NCBI RefSeq assembly: GCF_030866765.1
Contig: NZ_CP133017.1
Location: 2,896,001 to 2,960,000, forward strand
From: Paenibacillus silvisoli
Lineage (GTDB): Bacteria > Bacillota > Bacilli > Paenibacillales > Paenibacillaceae
Direction: 5' to 3'
DNA: 64,000 nucleotides
Shown: one piece after another, positions 1 to 9,369 of the stretch
How positions within the stretch are numbered: the stretch's first letter is position 1
Layout of the letters: the number at the start of each line of letters is the position of its first letter
The notes under the pieces: generated by a model
Database searches by the model: none
Seen by the model: only the letters and a program-made list of their open reading frames with translations
Told to the model about the DNA's origin: nothing
Position numbers and translations under genes: made by a program

Positions 1-837
1 TACCACGTGGAAATGATGGACAGCGGCTCCGCGTCCGGCAACGCTTTCGATTATAACCTCTACTACAACTCCTCAGCCGCCGCTTACCGGATCAGCTCCG
101 GTATGAGCTATGCGACCTGGCAATCGACGTATGGCCAGGAAGCGCATGGACGTACGGGCGATCCGCTCTTCATTAATCCGGCCTACAGCAATTTGCGGGT
201 AGGCGGACTTAGTCCGGCACTCGGCGTCGCGGATGCGTCGGCAGCGCCAACTTACGATTATGACGGCAATTTGCGCGAGGCGCCTTACCACGACATGGGG
301 GCGTACGACTACAACTTGAACTATGACAACTTCGAGGGACAGTCGCCGAACGAAGGGCAGTATACGACGTTCGACGGAAGCTGGCGCAAAACGACGGACG
401 GCAGCACCGTCTATGAGCAATACGGCGCAACCGGTTATGGCATCAAAGCGCTGATCGGCGATCCGGCATGGACGAATTACGACGTACAGGCAAAGGTGAA
501 GGTCGTCGGCGGGTCGGGCAGCGGCGCGGCGGCAGGCGTGATCGGCAGAGCCACATCCACGTTATCCAGCTATTACGTCGCGATTATCCAGCCCTCTCAA
601 GTTGTGCTCTATAAGATCGTAAGCGGCAACTGGACCTTGCTCGGCAGCTATTCCGCATCTTATCCGGTCAGCACTTGGTATACGCTGAAGCTGACCTGCA
701 ACGGGAGCAATATCGCGGTCAGCGTGGACGGCACGCAGCGCATCAGCGTGACGGACAGCTCGATTGCAGCCGGCAAAGCCGGCTTCTACACCGAGTATTA
801 CGCCAGATGGGACGAATTCAAGGTCGCGCCGCGGTAA
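1..837 (+). CDS. Secreted beta-helix polysaccharide lyase with C-terminal lectin-like domain (5' end missing)
   Basis: The reading frame is already open at base 1, so only the last 278 residues are visible and the start and any signal peptide lie upstream. Residues 1-100 look like the final turns of a right-handed parallel beta-helix and end in the DPLF...SPALG...YDYDG..R...DMGAYDY pattern common at the end of pectate- or alginate-lyase-type helices. Residues 105-278 form a separate jelly-roll-like domain (start NFEG, end DEFKVAP) of the concanavalin/CBM66 or DUF1080 kind, which usually binds sugars. An importer begins 76 bases downstream, so the enzyme probably depolymerises the transported glycan outside the cell. 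The exact substrate cannot be read from this fragment. Confidence 0.75.
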   Translation, partial: YHVEMMDSGSASGNAFDYNLYYNSSAAAYRISSGMSYATWQSTYGQEAHGRTGDPLFINPAYSNLRVGGLSPALGVADASAAPTYDYDGNLREAPYHDMGAYDYNLNYDNFEGQSPNEGQYTTFDGSWRKTTDGSTVYEQYGATGYGIKALIGDPAWTNYDVQAKVKVVGGSGSGAAAGVIGRATSTLSSYYVAIIQPSQVVLYKIVSGNWTLLGSYSASYPVSTWYTLKLTCNGSNIAVSVDGTQRISVTDSSIAAGKAGFYTEYYARWDEFKVAPR

Positions 838-913
838 GGCACAGGCACCGGCAGCAAAGGGGAAGCAGACGAAAGAGCGAGAGACCATTTGGTTAAGGAG
901 GGTGTTTTTGCAT

Positions 914-2647
914 ATGAGAGCCGCTAATCATCGACGTAGCCTGTCCATATTCACCTCCATGATGCTGCTGCCCGTCATCCTGCTGTCCGCCTGCTCCGGA
1001 AACGGAAACAAAGCGGCAGATGCGTCTGCCGGCAACGGCGGGAATGAGAATGCGGCAGCGGCAGTCCAAACGAATAACGAACCGGCCGCAGCCGAAGAGC
1101 CGGCAGCTTCGAATAGCGAGCCGGCAGCCGAGGAAGCCGCGGAGCCTAAGCTGGACATGACGATGTTTTACGGCGATTCCGGACTGTCGTTTCCGCAAGG
1201 CGTCGATCCGAGCGACAATCCGTGGATCGACATTGTCGAGCAAGCGGCGAACGTCGATTTGAAAGTCGACGTGCCTTCTTCAGCGGATTTTGCCACGAAA
1301 TTCTCGTTGCTGCTTGCTTCCGGCAAGCTTCCGGATATCGTGCATACCTGGTTGCCGGGCGAAGCGGATAAAGCAGCAGCGCAGGGCGCATTCATCGATC
1401 TGAAAGCCTACTATGACAAATCGCCGATCATTCAGAAATACATTACGCCGGAAATGATGGAATACGCTAAGGCGCCGGACGGCCGTTACTATCGCATTCC
1501 GATGGCTTGGAACAAAGCGCCGCAAGGCAGCGGCCTGATCGCCAGATACGACCTTATCCAGAAGTACAACGATGGCAAATGGCCGGAATCGGTCGACGAA
1601 TGGGTCGCGCTTATGCGTAAAATCCATCAGGCGGAGCCGAAAAAAGCGGTGCTGACCAATGTCAACTGGGGCGATCCCGCGCTGTATAGCGGAGGCGTCG
1701 TCTTCTACAACATGTACGGCGCAACGCCGTACGGTACCCGGGTGCAGGAAGGCAACGTCATTCCGAACTTCATTCTGCCCGAATACCGGGAAGCGACCGT
1801 GCTCATGAAGCAGCTGTATGACGAGGGAATTCTAGATAAAGAGTTTGCGACGATGGATGAAGCAAAGGCCGCGCAGAAGGCTTATAACGGCAATGTGCTG
1901 CTAACGTATGACACGGCCGACCAGCTGGTGCCCGGCGCGCAAGCCAATAAGCAAGGCGGGGTTAATCCGGTAACGAAGGATTGGATGACCATGTTCGCGC
2001 CGCCTCTAAAAACCTATCCGAGCGTCCTGAAGGATCCGAAATACGCGCAGCCGTACAAAGGGTATCCGATCATCGACCATGGCCTTTATATTTCCAGCTC
2101 GACGAAGGACCCGGACCGCGCATGGAAAGTGATTGAAGCGTTCGCCTCCGACGATTTGTACAATGCGATCTTCTGGGGAAAAGAAGGCGACACGTACACC
2201 ACGACCGATGGCAAACGCGTCATCAATGCCGACAAGCTGTCTAGCCCGGACCGGTATTGGTCGCTGCATCTTGCCTTCATCTTCGGCTTCGCGTCCGGTC
2301 AGGACGTCAAGAAGGCATTGGCCGAGCAGATTCTCGGGCCCGACTACAGCGCGAAGGTCTACGATAGCCTGCAGATGGTTGCGGAGGAAGCGGAGAAGAA
2401 CGGATTTGCAGGCTTCCCGGGCATGGCGCTGTCGGAAGAAGCGACGAATAAGCTGGGCGAAGTGAACGCATTCATTTCGCAGGCGACGTTCGAAGCGATC
2501 ATGGGGAAGATCTCGATGGAGCAGTTCGATAAGAAGGTGGAGCAGTTCAAAGAGAAGTACGGCTTCATCTATGAGGAAGAAACGAAATATATGAACGAGC
2601 ACAAGGCAGAATTGCTTGCCAAAGGCGACCTTCAGGTGAACTGGTAG
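914..2647 (+). CDS. Extracellular solute-binding lipoprotein of a CUT1-type sugar importer
   Basis: This 577-residue lipoprotein has a basic N-terminus, a hydrophobic stretch and a lipobox ending LLSAC near residue 26, followed by a low-complexity Ala/Glu/Asn linker typical of Paenibacillus binding proteins. The body (DMTMFYGDSGLSFP..., PDIVHTW, MTMFAPPLKTYP) matches the large LplA/LipO group that delivers oligosaccharides to LplB/YtcP permeases. A strong AAGGAGGG lies at 895-902. ATG 914 is chosen, but TTG 908 is closer to that site and is also possible. Two permease genes follow directly, and no ATPase gene is present, so the system probably borrows a shared MsmX-type ATPase. Confidence 0.88.
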   Translation: MRAANHRRSLSIFTSMMLLPVILLSACSGNGNKAADASAGNGGNENAAAAVQTNNEPAAAEEPAASNSEPAAEEAAEPKLDMTMFYGDSGLSFPQGVDPSDNPWIDIVEQAANVDLKVDVPSSADFATKFSLLLASGKLPDIVHTWLPGEADKAAAQGAFIDLKAYYDKSPIIQKYITPEMMEYAKAPDGRYYRIPMAWNKAPQGSGLIARYDLIQKYNDGKWPESVDEWVALMRKIHQAEPKKAVLTNVNWGDPALYSGGVVFYNMYGATPYGTRVQEGNVIPNFILPEYREATVLMKQLYDEGILDKEFATMDEAKAAQKAYNGNVLLTYDTADQLVPGAQANKQGGVNPVTKDWMTMFAPPLKTYPSVLKDPKYAQPYKGYPIIDHGLYISSSTKDPDRAWKVIEAFASDDLYNAIFWGKEGDTYTTTDGKRVINADKLSSPDRYWSLHLAFIFGFASGQDVKKALAEQILGPDYSAKVYDSLQMVAEEAEKNGFAGFPGMALSEEATNKLGEVNAFISQATFEAIMGKISMEQFDKKVEQFKEKYGFIYEEETKYMNEHKAELLAKGDLQVNW

Positions 2648-2722
2648 CGTCGGCCGATCATCGGGCGGAAGAATGCCGTAAGGACTTTTTCCGTCTTGCT
2701 TCATCTGAGGAGGAAGGGAACT

Positions 2723-3721
2723 ATGCCCATACCGTCTGCAAGGGCTGAAGCCGGGATGAGCGCGGAGACTCGAACCGACGCGCATCCGGCCGCCAACGTC
2801 AAGGCGAAACGGTCGACTCGCCGGCCGGTGCCCAAGAGGACGCTCGTTTCTCTGTATGTGCTGCTGGCGCCAACGCTCATCCTGTTATTTATTTTTAATT
2901 ATGTGCCGATGTATGGCATCCTCATTGCGTTTCAGGATTTCTCCGTCTATCGCGGAGCGCTCCACAGCCCGTGGGCCGGCTTCAAGCATTTCGGTTATTT
3001 TCTGACCGACGATACATTCTGGCATGTGATGCGCAATACGTTCCTCCTGAATCTTTACGACCTGCTGTTCGGCTTCACCGCGCCGGTGCTGTTCGCGCTG
3101 CTGGCGAATGAGATCCGCCGCCCGGGCTTCAAACGGACGATGCAAACGATCTCCTATTTGCCGCATTTCCTTTCTTGGATTGTTGTATCCGGCATCATTT
3201 ATAGGCTGCTTTCGCCGGAAAACGGACTTGTGAACGGGATATTAGAGTCGGTGTTCGGCATGGGCCCGATAGACTTTATGACCAGCGAAGCCTATTTCAG
3301 GACAATCGCGGTCGCGGCGGATATTTGGAAAAGCGTCGGCTGGTCGGCTATCCTCTACTTCGCCACGATTGCCGGCATCGACAGCACGCTCTACGAAGCC
3401 GCGATGATCGACGGCGCAAACCGCTTCCGCCAAACGATCCATGTCACGCTGCCGGCGCTGGTTCCGCTGCTCGTGCTGCTGCTCTTGCTGCGCTTGTCGT
3501 CGATGTTCGGAATCGATTTCGAGCGTGTCTTCCTGCTGCAAAATCCGCTGGTCTACGATGTTTCGGACGTCATCAGCACCTATGTGTACCGCATGGGGCT
3601 TGAGAAGGCGCAATACAGCTTGACGACGGCGATCGGCCTTCTGCAAGGGCTGCTCGGCTTCGGACTTTTGCTCGGAGCTAACCGCCTGGCCAAGAGATGG
3701 GCCGGCATGGGGCTCTATTAA
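2723..3721 (+). CDS. Sugar ABC transporter permease, LplB type
   Basis: A 332-residue membrane permease that pairs with the next gene to form the transmembrane channel. The N-terminal 40 residues are polar and basic. About six membrane segments follow, the first near YVLLAPTLILLFIFNYVPMY. The EAA loop that contacts the ATPase is visible as YEAAMIDGANRF, and the conserved GILIAFQDF and GFKHF motifs of LplB proteins are present. The start ATG 2723 has AGGAGGAAGG 8-12 bases upstream. It follows the binding protein by 75 bases, with no terminator seen between them. Confidence 0.9.
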   Translation: MPIPSARAEAGMSAETRTDAHPAANVKAKRSTRRPVPKRTLVSLYVLLAPTLILLFIFNYVPMYGILIAFQDFSVYRGALHSPWAGFKHFGYFLTDDTFWHVMRNTFLLNLYDLLFGFTAPVLFALLANEIRRPGFKRTMQTISYLPHFLSWIVVSGIIYRLLSPENGLVNGILESVFGMGPIDFMTSEAYFRTIAVAADIWKSVGWSAILYFATIAGIDSTLYEAAMIDGANRFRQTIHVTLPALVPLLVLLLLLRLSSMFGIDFERVFLLQNPLVYDVSDVISTYVYRMGLEKAQYSLTTAIGLLQGLLGFGLLLGANRLAKRWAGMGLY

Positions 3722-3743
3722 TGCGCGGAAAGGAGCGCTGTCC

Positions 3744-4625
3744 ATGCATTACCGCACGGCTTCGGGCACGGCATTTCAAATTGTCAATTATACGCTGTTC
3801 ACGCTTTTCTGCGCATCGATTCTCGTGCCATTCTTGAACGCGATCGCGATTTCGCTCAGCAGTTATCAAGCCGTTGCGATGGGTCGGATCGGCATTTGGC
3901 CGGAAGGCTGGAATTTCGGGGCTTATTACGAGCTGACCCACAGCCTGCAGTTCTTCAGATCCTTCATGAATACCGCGATGCTCACGCTCGTCAATACGAC
4001 GCTTGTCATCCTGCTCGCGCTTGCCGCTGCTTACGCGCTGTCGCACAAGCATCTGATCGGCAAACGGATCGTATTCAGCTACCTGCTGATACCGATGTTT
4101 TTTAACGGAGGACTTATTCCGACCTACCTGCTGGTTAATCGGATTGGCTTGAATGACAGCTATTTAGCGCTTATTTTGCCGAGCATTTGCAGTATTTTCT
4201 ACATTATCGTATTCAAAAACGCGATCGACCAGCTTCCGAAGGAGCTGCAGGAATCCGCGGAAATCGACGGGTGCGGGGAAGGCAGGATGATGGTTCGGAT
4301 CATATTGCCGCTCGTCCTGCCGATGGCGATGGCCTTCACCGTATTTAGCGCGGTAGCCTATTGGAACGAATGGTTCGGCGTGCTGCTGTATATCCGGGAT
4401 AAATCAATGTGGACGCTTCAATATCAGCTGCGCGACATTCTGATCAGCTCGGAGCTGGTCGATTCGAAAACCCGCAACCTGCTGGCCGACCGGGCCGTGA
4501 AAGTGCATCCGGAAAATTTGAAAATGGCTGCGCTGATGATCACGATATTGCCTATCGTCGTCATCTACCCGTTCGTGCAAACGTATTTCATCCACGGCCA
4601 ATTCGTCGGCGCCGTTAAAGGCTGA
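3744..4625 (+). CDS. Sugar ABC transporter permease, YtcP/CUT1 type
   Basis: The second permease of the first importer, 293 residues with six predicted membrane helices. It has the MalG-like EAA loop (LQESAEIDGCGEGRMM) and the typical C-terminal tail GQFVGAVKG. The stretch FFNGGLIPTYLLVNRIGL is characteristic of the YtcP branch. The start has an AGGAG ribosome site, and the gene lies 22 bases behind the LplB-type partner, as expected for an operon. Confidence 0.9.
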   Translation: MHYRTASGTAFQIVNYTLFTLFCASILVPFLNAIAISLSSYQAVAMGRIGIWPEGWNFGAYYELTHSLQFFRSFMNTAMLTLVNTTLVILLALAAAYALSHKHLIGKRIVFSYLLIPMFFNGGLIPTYLLVNRIGLNDSYLALILPSICSIFYIIVFKNAIDQLPKELQESAEIDGCGEGRMMVRIILPLVLPMAMAFTVFSAVAYWNEWFGVLLYIRDKSMWTLQYQLRDILISSELVDSKTRNLLADRAVKVHPENLKMAALMITILPIVVIYPFVQTYFIHGQFVGAVKG

Positions 4626-4657
4626 CGGAGCTGCATGGCGTAAGGAGGGAGAATCGG

Positions 4658-5512
4658 ATGGCTGTGCTGCAAATGCCGACCGTCTATTACAAGCAGTTCG
4701 ATGCCGACCCGGCGCTGGAGTTTCCGGGCGAGAGCTTCGGCGGCTGGCAGAAGGAGATGCTGCCGCTGGACCTGTCCGCAACGGCCGTTGTCGTAATGCA
4801 CGCATGGGATTGCGGGAGCCGAACGGACTATCCGGGCTGGCACCGCGCGGTCGAGTATTTGTCCCGCGCGCGCGACATCTTGTCAAGCGTGTTCCCGCAG
4901 CTGCTGCAGGCTGTGCGCGAATCGGAGCTGAAGCTGTTTCATGTCGTCGGCTCCGGCGGTTATTACAAGCGGGACTCGGGGTATTTGGACGCGGTCCGTC
5001 TGGCGCGGCAATGGGGATTGGAGCAGCGGGTCGGATTAGCCGGGGAAGCTGGCAGCGATCGAATGCGCGCCGCGATAGAGGATCTGTCCGCGCAGCCGGT
5101 ATTGCGGCATTTGCGCGATTTCAAGGCGGGCAACGGGTATCCCGGCAAGCATAATATGCCGGATATCGGGCGCGGCTGCGCGGCGATCGATTATGCGGCC
5201 GAAGCGAGGCCGCTGCCCGGAGAAGGCGTTGCCGAGAACGGCAGCCAGCTGCTCGCGCTCTGTCTCGATGCGAACGTCAGCCATCTCATCTATGCGGGGT
5301 TTGCCGTGAATTGGTGCATGCTGCTCGAGCCCGGAGGAATGGCCGAAATGAGCCGGAACGGCCTGCTCTGCTCGGTCATTCCCGAGGCGGTGACGGCGGT
5401 GGAGAACCGCGAGTCGGTCCGCGTGGAGTGGGCGAAGAAGCTTGCGCTCTGGCGGGTCGCGCTGGCCTTCGGCTTCGTTTACGAGCTGGAGGATTTTCTG
5501 CGCTGCCTGTAG
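4658..5512 (+). CDS. Isochorismatase-like cysteine hydrolase
   Basis: A 284-residue protein of the isochorismatase-like (cysteine hydrolase) fold. The first strand ends in the usual catalytic aspartate (VVVMHAWD), and the nucleophile cysteine sits in YAGFAVNWCMLLEPGGM, the spot occupied by the active-site Cys in this superfamily. Members cleave amides, vinyl ethers or carbamoyl groups, and the substrate here is unknown. AAGGAGGG lies 9 bases before ATG. Its place between the importer and the heparinase-type lyase suggests removal of a nitrogen-containing substituent from the imported sugar, but that is inference. Confidence 0.75.
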   Translation: MAVLQMPTVYYKQFDADPALEFPGESFGGWQKEMLPLDLSATAVVVMHAWDCGSRTDYPGWHRAVEYLSRARDILSSVFPQLLQAVRESELKLFHVVGSGGYYKRDSGYLDAVRLARQWGLEQRVGLAGEAGSDRMRAAIEDLSAQPVLRHLRDFKAGNGYPGKHNMPDIGRGCAAIDYAAEARPLPGEGVAENGSQLLALCLDANVSHLIYAGFAVNWCMLLEPGGMAEMSRNGLLCSVIPEAVTAVENRESVRVEWAKKLALWRVALAFGFVYELEDFLRCL

Positions 5513-5550
5513 CATGCCGGCGGCGAATCGGTTGGCGGAGGCGAACCGCG

Positions 5551-8229
5551 ATGAGCGTTCGGCAGCGAAGCATGAAAACGGGCAGCGTCTTTCTGCCCCT
5601 TGAACGGATGGGAACCGTTCAGGCGACGATGGCGCGCGAACAATGGGCCGGGCAGCTCCGGGAGCGGCTGATCGCCGATGCGGCGCCATGGTCGTCGATG
5701 TCGGACGCCGAGCTTCGCGATTTGGTCGTCGGGCATACGCTGCCTCGTTCATGGTTTGTATGGTCGGCCGGCTATTGCCCTTCGTGTCTAGCGGATATGC
5801 CGATGTACGCCTGGGTAATCGACGCGACGGCGCATCCATGGAAGGTGAAATGCCCCCATTGCCTGGAGCTGTTTCCGAAAAACGATTTTTTCGCGTATTA
5901 CAGGTCGGGTTTGGATGAGGACGGTTTGTTTCAGCCGGAGCGCGCGGACAGGCGGCTGCTGCGGGGAACCCTCGAAGCGGAAGACGCGGGCGCGGCGATC
6001 GATGACGGATGGGGCTATATCGACGAGTCCGGGAATTGCTGGCGATTTGTCGGCTATTACCTGGTCGCGGGACAGTGGCGCGAGCTTGTACTCGGCGGGA
6101 TCCGCAAGCTGGCTCAGGCCTATGCGGCTACAGGAGACAAGGCGTTCGCGCGCCGTGCCGCAGTCCTGCTTGAACGGCTCGCCGAACGGTTTCCGGCCTA
6201 TGATTTTGCCAGCCAAGGGGTCATGTACGAGGGCGAGTATGTCCGTGAGGGCTATGTGACGTACAGCATCGACTCCTGTATCGAGGTCAGGGAGCTCGCG
6301 CTCTGCTATGACCTCGTCTTCGAGGGCGCCTTGAAGGACGACCGGCGGCGGGCGAGCCGGATCGAGCAAGGGATTTTCAGGGAAGCGCTCGGCCATCTCG
6401 TGAAGCTCGACTGCAATGCGCCGCAGACGGAATTTACGGTTCTTCTGCTGCGCGTGGTGCTGGAATGGCCGGTTTGCCGGAACGAGGTGTACGCCGAGCT
6501 ATGGTCGCTGTTGAATCGGATTACCGCCGTTGACGGCCTGACGGGAGAGAAGGGGTTGGCGGGCTATGCCGCTTGGTCGCCGCATACGGTAGCGGAGATG
6601 GCCGGCTGGTTCCTGCTGCTTGACCGATTCTTCCTGGAGGAAGCGCTTCTGCAATGTCCGACCCTTGTAAACGCGTTCCGGTTTCACTTGGATACCTGGT
6701 GCTTAGGGAGGTATTATCCGCAAATCGGAGACGTCGGCAGCTTCGCGCTTCCAATCGCGGAATACAAAGGGGCGGAGCTGCGCATTCCCGATTGCGTCGC
6801 TCCTTCCGCGTACGCGCTGTTTTGGCGGCTATTCGAGGTGACGGGCGACCCTGCGTTCGCGCAGCTGATGCATCGCGCGAACGGCAATCGTCATGAAGGC
6901 TTGCCGTACGATCTGCTGTGCGAGGAACCGGCGGCCGTGCAAGCTTCGATCGCCGAGCTGATCAAGCGTCGCGGCGCCGATCCTGCGCTTGGGAGCGTGC
7001 TCATGCGCGACTGGCATGTCGCCATCCTCCGCTCCGGCGCAGGACGGGATGCGAGAGCGCTCTGGATTGGCTTCGATACCGGCTTCGATCATGGGCATTT
7101 GGGCGGACTGAACGTCGGGTTATTCGCTAAAGGACTTGATTTGCTTCCGGATTTCGGGTATCCGCCCGTTCAGTACGGCAGCTGGGAGACGACGCGGGCG
7201 CTTTGGTACGGATCAACCGCCGCTCATCATACGGCATTGATCGACGGCGCGAACCACCTCCCCGACAAGTCGGGTTCAACCGTCCTATGGTCGCCAGGTT
7301 CCGTCATGCAAACGATTCGCGTCGAAGGCTCGGCCATGATCGCGGACGCCGGCGTCCGTTTCGAGCGGACGCTCGCCCTGATCGATGTGTCGGATACCGA
7401 TTTCTACGTATTGGATGTGATCAGGCTTGCAGGCGGCAGGCGGCACGAGAAATATGCGCACGGCACGTTCGGCTCGCTGGCCGTTGAAGGGGACCGGTTC
7501 GCCGCGTGCGAGCCCTTCGGTCATCCGGAGCTCATGCGGGGCTTTCGCGCGCGGAGCGCAAGCGAGCTGCCCTGGACGACGTACTGGGACGTAGAGGACC
7601 GGTACGGACTCGAACCGGATCGAAGCGGCATTCGCTTGAACTATCTCGAATATACCGAGGATGCGGCCGTTTGCTCCGCGGAAGGATGGGTGTCGGTCGG
7701 GGATTATAACAGCATGGAGGAGGCATGGATTCCCAGTCTGATGATTCGCCGCGAGCTTTCGGGCGAAGCGGCTTCGGCCGGCGAAACGCTTTGCTCGGCT
7801 TTCGTGAGCCTCCTGTCGCCGAGCTCGGATGGCGATCCCTGCTGCATCCGCAGCAGCGCCAGGCTGCGGCGAGCGGACGAAGCAGACCGGGAACCGGGCG
7901 GGGTCGCTCTGGAAATCGGGTCGTCATCGTTCGAAATCCGGGATTTGATCGTGCTGCCCGATCCCGAAGCGGCCGAACAAGGGATTGCCTATATGGACGC
8001 CATGAACGGACGAATCGTATTTGACGGCGAAGCCCTGCTCGTCCGGTTCCGCGGCGAATCGCTCGAAAGGATCATCATGTGCAGGGGAAGCCTGCTTCAG
8101 CTTCCTGGCTTGAACATCACGGCGATTGCACCGGCGGAGCGCGTGGAAATCGCGTTTTGCCACGGCGAACCGCAGGTCATAGCAGGCGATGAGAAGCAGC
8201 TATGCATCTCATGGGAGAAGGAGGGATAG
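5551..8229 (+). CDS. Heparinase II/III-family polysaccharide lyase with N-terminal CxxC pair
   Basis: An 892-residue protein. Roughly residues 120-520 read as an alpha/alpha-toroid, and the C-terminal half carries the heparinase II/III beta-sandwich features (GFDTGFDHGHLGGLNVGLFAKGL and a nearby STAAHHTALIDG). The family cleaves uronic-acid glycans such as heparin, alginate or oligoalginate by beta-elimination. Cysteines 76, 79, 101 and 104 form a zinc-ribbon-like CPSC/CPHC pair before the toroid. No signal peptide is seen, so it probably acts on imported oligosaccharides. ATG 5551 is preceded by GGAGG; the frame is open further upstream but overlaps the previous gene. Confidence 0.82.
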   Translation: MSVRQRSMKTGSVFLPLERMGTVQATMAREQWAGQLRERLIADAAPWSSMSDAELRDLVVGHTLPRSWFVWSAGYCPSCLADMPMYAWVIDATAHPWKVKCPHCLELFPKNDFFAYYRSGLDEDGLFQPERADRRLLRGTLEAEDAGAAIDDGWGYIDESGNCWRFVGYYLVAGQWRELVLGGIRKLAQAYAATGDKAFARRAAVLLERLAERFPAYDFASQGVMYEGEYVREGYVTYSIDSCIEVRELALCYDLVFEGALKDDRRRASRIEQGIFREALGHLVKLDCNAPQTEFTVLLLRVVLEWPVCRNEVYAELWSLLNRITAVDGLTGEKGLAGYAAWSPHTVAEMAGWFLLLDRFFLEEALLQCPTLVNAFRFHLDTWCLGRYYPQIGDVGSFALPIAEYKGAELRIPDCVAPSAYALFWRLFEVTGDPAFAQLMHRANGNRHEGLPYDLLCEEPAAVQASIAELIKRRGADPALGSVLMRDWHVAILRSGAGRDARALWIGFDTGFDHGHLGGLNVGLFAKGLDLLPDFGYPPVQYGSWETTRALWYGSTAAHHTALIDGANHLPDKSGSTVLWSPGSVMQTIRVEGSAMIADAGVRFERTLALIDVSDTDFYVLDVIRLAGGRRHEKYAHGTFGSLAVEGDRFAACEPFGHPELMRGFRARSASELPWTTYWDVEDRYGLEPDRSGIRLNYLEYTEDAAVCSAEGWVSVGDYNSMEEAWIPSLMIRRELSGEAASAGETLCSAFVSLLSPSSDGDPCCIRSSARLRRADEADREPGGVALEIGSSSFEIRDLIVLPDPEAAEQGIAYMDAMNGRIVFDGEALLVRFRGESLERIIMCRGSLLQLPGLNITAIAPAERVEIAFCHGEPQVIAGDEKQLCISWEKEG

Positions 8230-8230
8230 C

Positions 8231-9355
8231 GTGACGATCAAAGTCGGCATCGCCGGCCGAAGAGGCTTGAACTATTGGCTTGGCTTCCAGTCTGATCCTC
8301 GCTTCCGCGTCGAGGCGTTTTGCGAGCTGGACGAAGCGGTGCTGCAAGAGGACGCCGCAAAGTTCGGCATTCCCCGATCGTACAGGATCTACGAAGATAT
8401 GCTGCAATCCGACCTGGATGCGATCGTCGTCGCCACGCCGATGCAGCTCCACGTCAGCCAGACGATTGCCGCGCTCGATGCGGGGAAACACGTCCTGTGC
8501 GAGGTGACGGCAGGCGTGGCGATGGATGAGCTGTGGTGGCTGCAGGAAAGCGTGGAGCGCAGCGGCAAGGTGTACATGATGTCGGAGAACGCCTGCTATT
8601 TTCCGGAAAATCAAATCATCGCCGGCATGGTGAGGGACGGCCTCTTCGGCGAAGCGTATTTCGGAGAGGGAGAGTATTTGCACGATATTCGCCATCTCGG
8701 AAGGCTGCCCGGCGGCAAACCCTCTTGGCGCTCCTATTGGCAGCTCGGCAAACGCGGCGCCTTCTACCCAACCCACAGCCTCGGGCCGCTCATGAAATGG
8801 TTCGAAGGCGATGCCGTCCGATCCGTCTCGACGTTCGGAAGCGGCTGGCATGCCGCTCCCGAATACCGGCAGGAGGATACGACGCTGACAGTATGCCGGC
8901 TGGAGAGCGGCAAGCTGATCAAGCTGCGCATCGACTGCCTGTCCCCGCGGCCGAAGAATGCCTACTATTCGCTGCAAGGGACGAAGGGCTGTTACGAAGC
9001 GCCCCGCGGTCTCGGCGATACGCACAAGATTTGGCTGGAAGGCATGGATGCGAGCGCCGAGCAGGCGAACTGGCGTCCGCTGTCGGACTATATGCACTAT
9101 TTGCCCGAACGGTACCGGCTGGCCACGGAGGAGCAAAAGTCCGCGGGGCATTGGGGCTCCGATTTCTTCATCGTCCATGACTTCATCCAGGCGATTACGG
9201 CTGGAACGAAGCCGGAGATCGACGTCTACGATGCCTGCGAATGGACGGCCGTCGCGCTGCTTTCCGAGCTGTCCGCCATGAACGGCGGCAAGGAAATGAC
9301 GATGCCGAAGTTCCGCAAAGGCATGCCGAGAGCGGAGCAAATCATTCGAATATGA
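8231..9355 (+). CDS. Gfo/Idh/MocA-family protein, possibly GH109-like NAD-dependent glycosidase
   Basis: A 374-residue protein with an N-terminal Rossmann fold (VGIAGRRG, then ATPMQLHVSQTI and the lysine-box variant GKHVLCEVTAG, where the usual EKP is changed). The C-terminal half has YPTHSLGPLMKWF and GHWGSDFFIVHDFIQAI followed by DVYDACEW, which resemble GH109 NAD-dependent hexosaminidases more than plain sugar dehydrogenases. It starts at GTG 8231 behind AAGGAGGG, and its GTG overlaps the end of the lyase gene region by spacing of one base. A role in opening or oxidising lyase products is likely; the choice between dehydrogenase and glycosidase is open. Confidence 0.8.
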   Translation: MTIKVGIAGRRGLNYWLGFQSDPRFRVEAFCELDEAVLQEDAAKFGIPRSYRIYEDMLQSDLDAIVVATPMQLHVSQTIAALDAGKHVLCEVTAGVAMDELWWLQESVERSGKVYMMSENACYFPENQIIAGMVRDGLFGEAYFGEGEYLHDIRHLGRLPGGKPSWRSYWQLGKRGAFYPTHSLGPLMKWFEGDAVRSVSTFGSGWHAAPEYRQEDTTLTVCRLESGKLIKLRIDCLSPRPKNAYYSLQGTKGCYEAPRGLGDTHKIWLEGMDASAEQANWRPLSDYMHYLPERYRLATEEQKSAGHWGSDFFIVHDFIQAITAGTKPEIDVYDACEWTAVALLSELSAMNGGKEMTMPKFRKGMPRAEQIIRI

Positions 9356-9369
9356 CGAGGTGTGAATGA

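Noticed and set aside
5311-5550. 80-codon N-terminal extension of the heparinase-type gene
   Set aside because: It overlaps the cysteine hydrolase gene, has no ribosome site, and the family-like sequence begins after ATG 5,551.
8177-9340. 387-codon open frame on the minus strand
   Set aside because: It mirrors the Gfo/Idh/MocA gene almost exactly and has no motif of its own.
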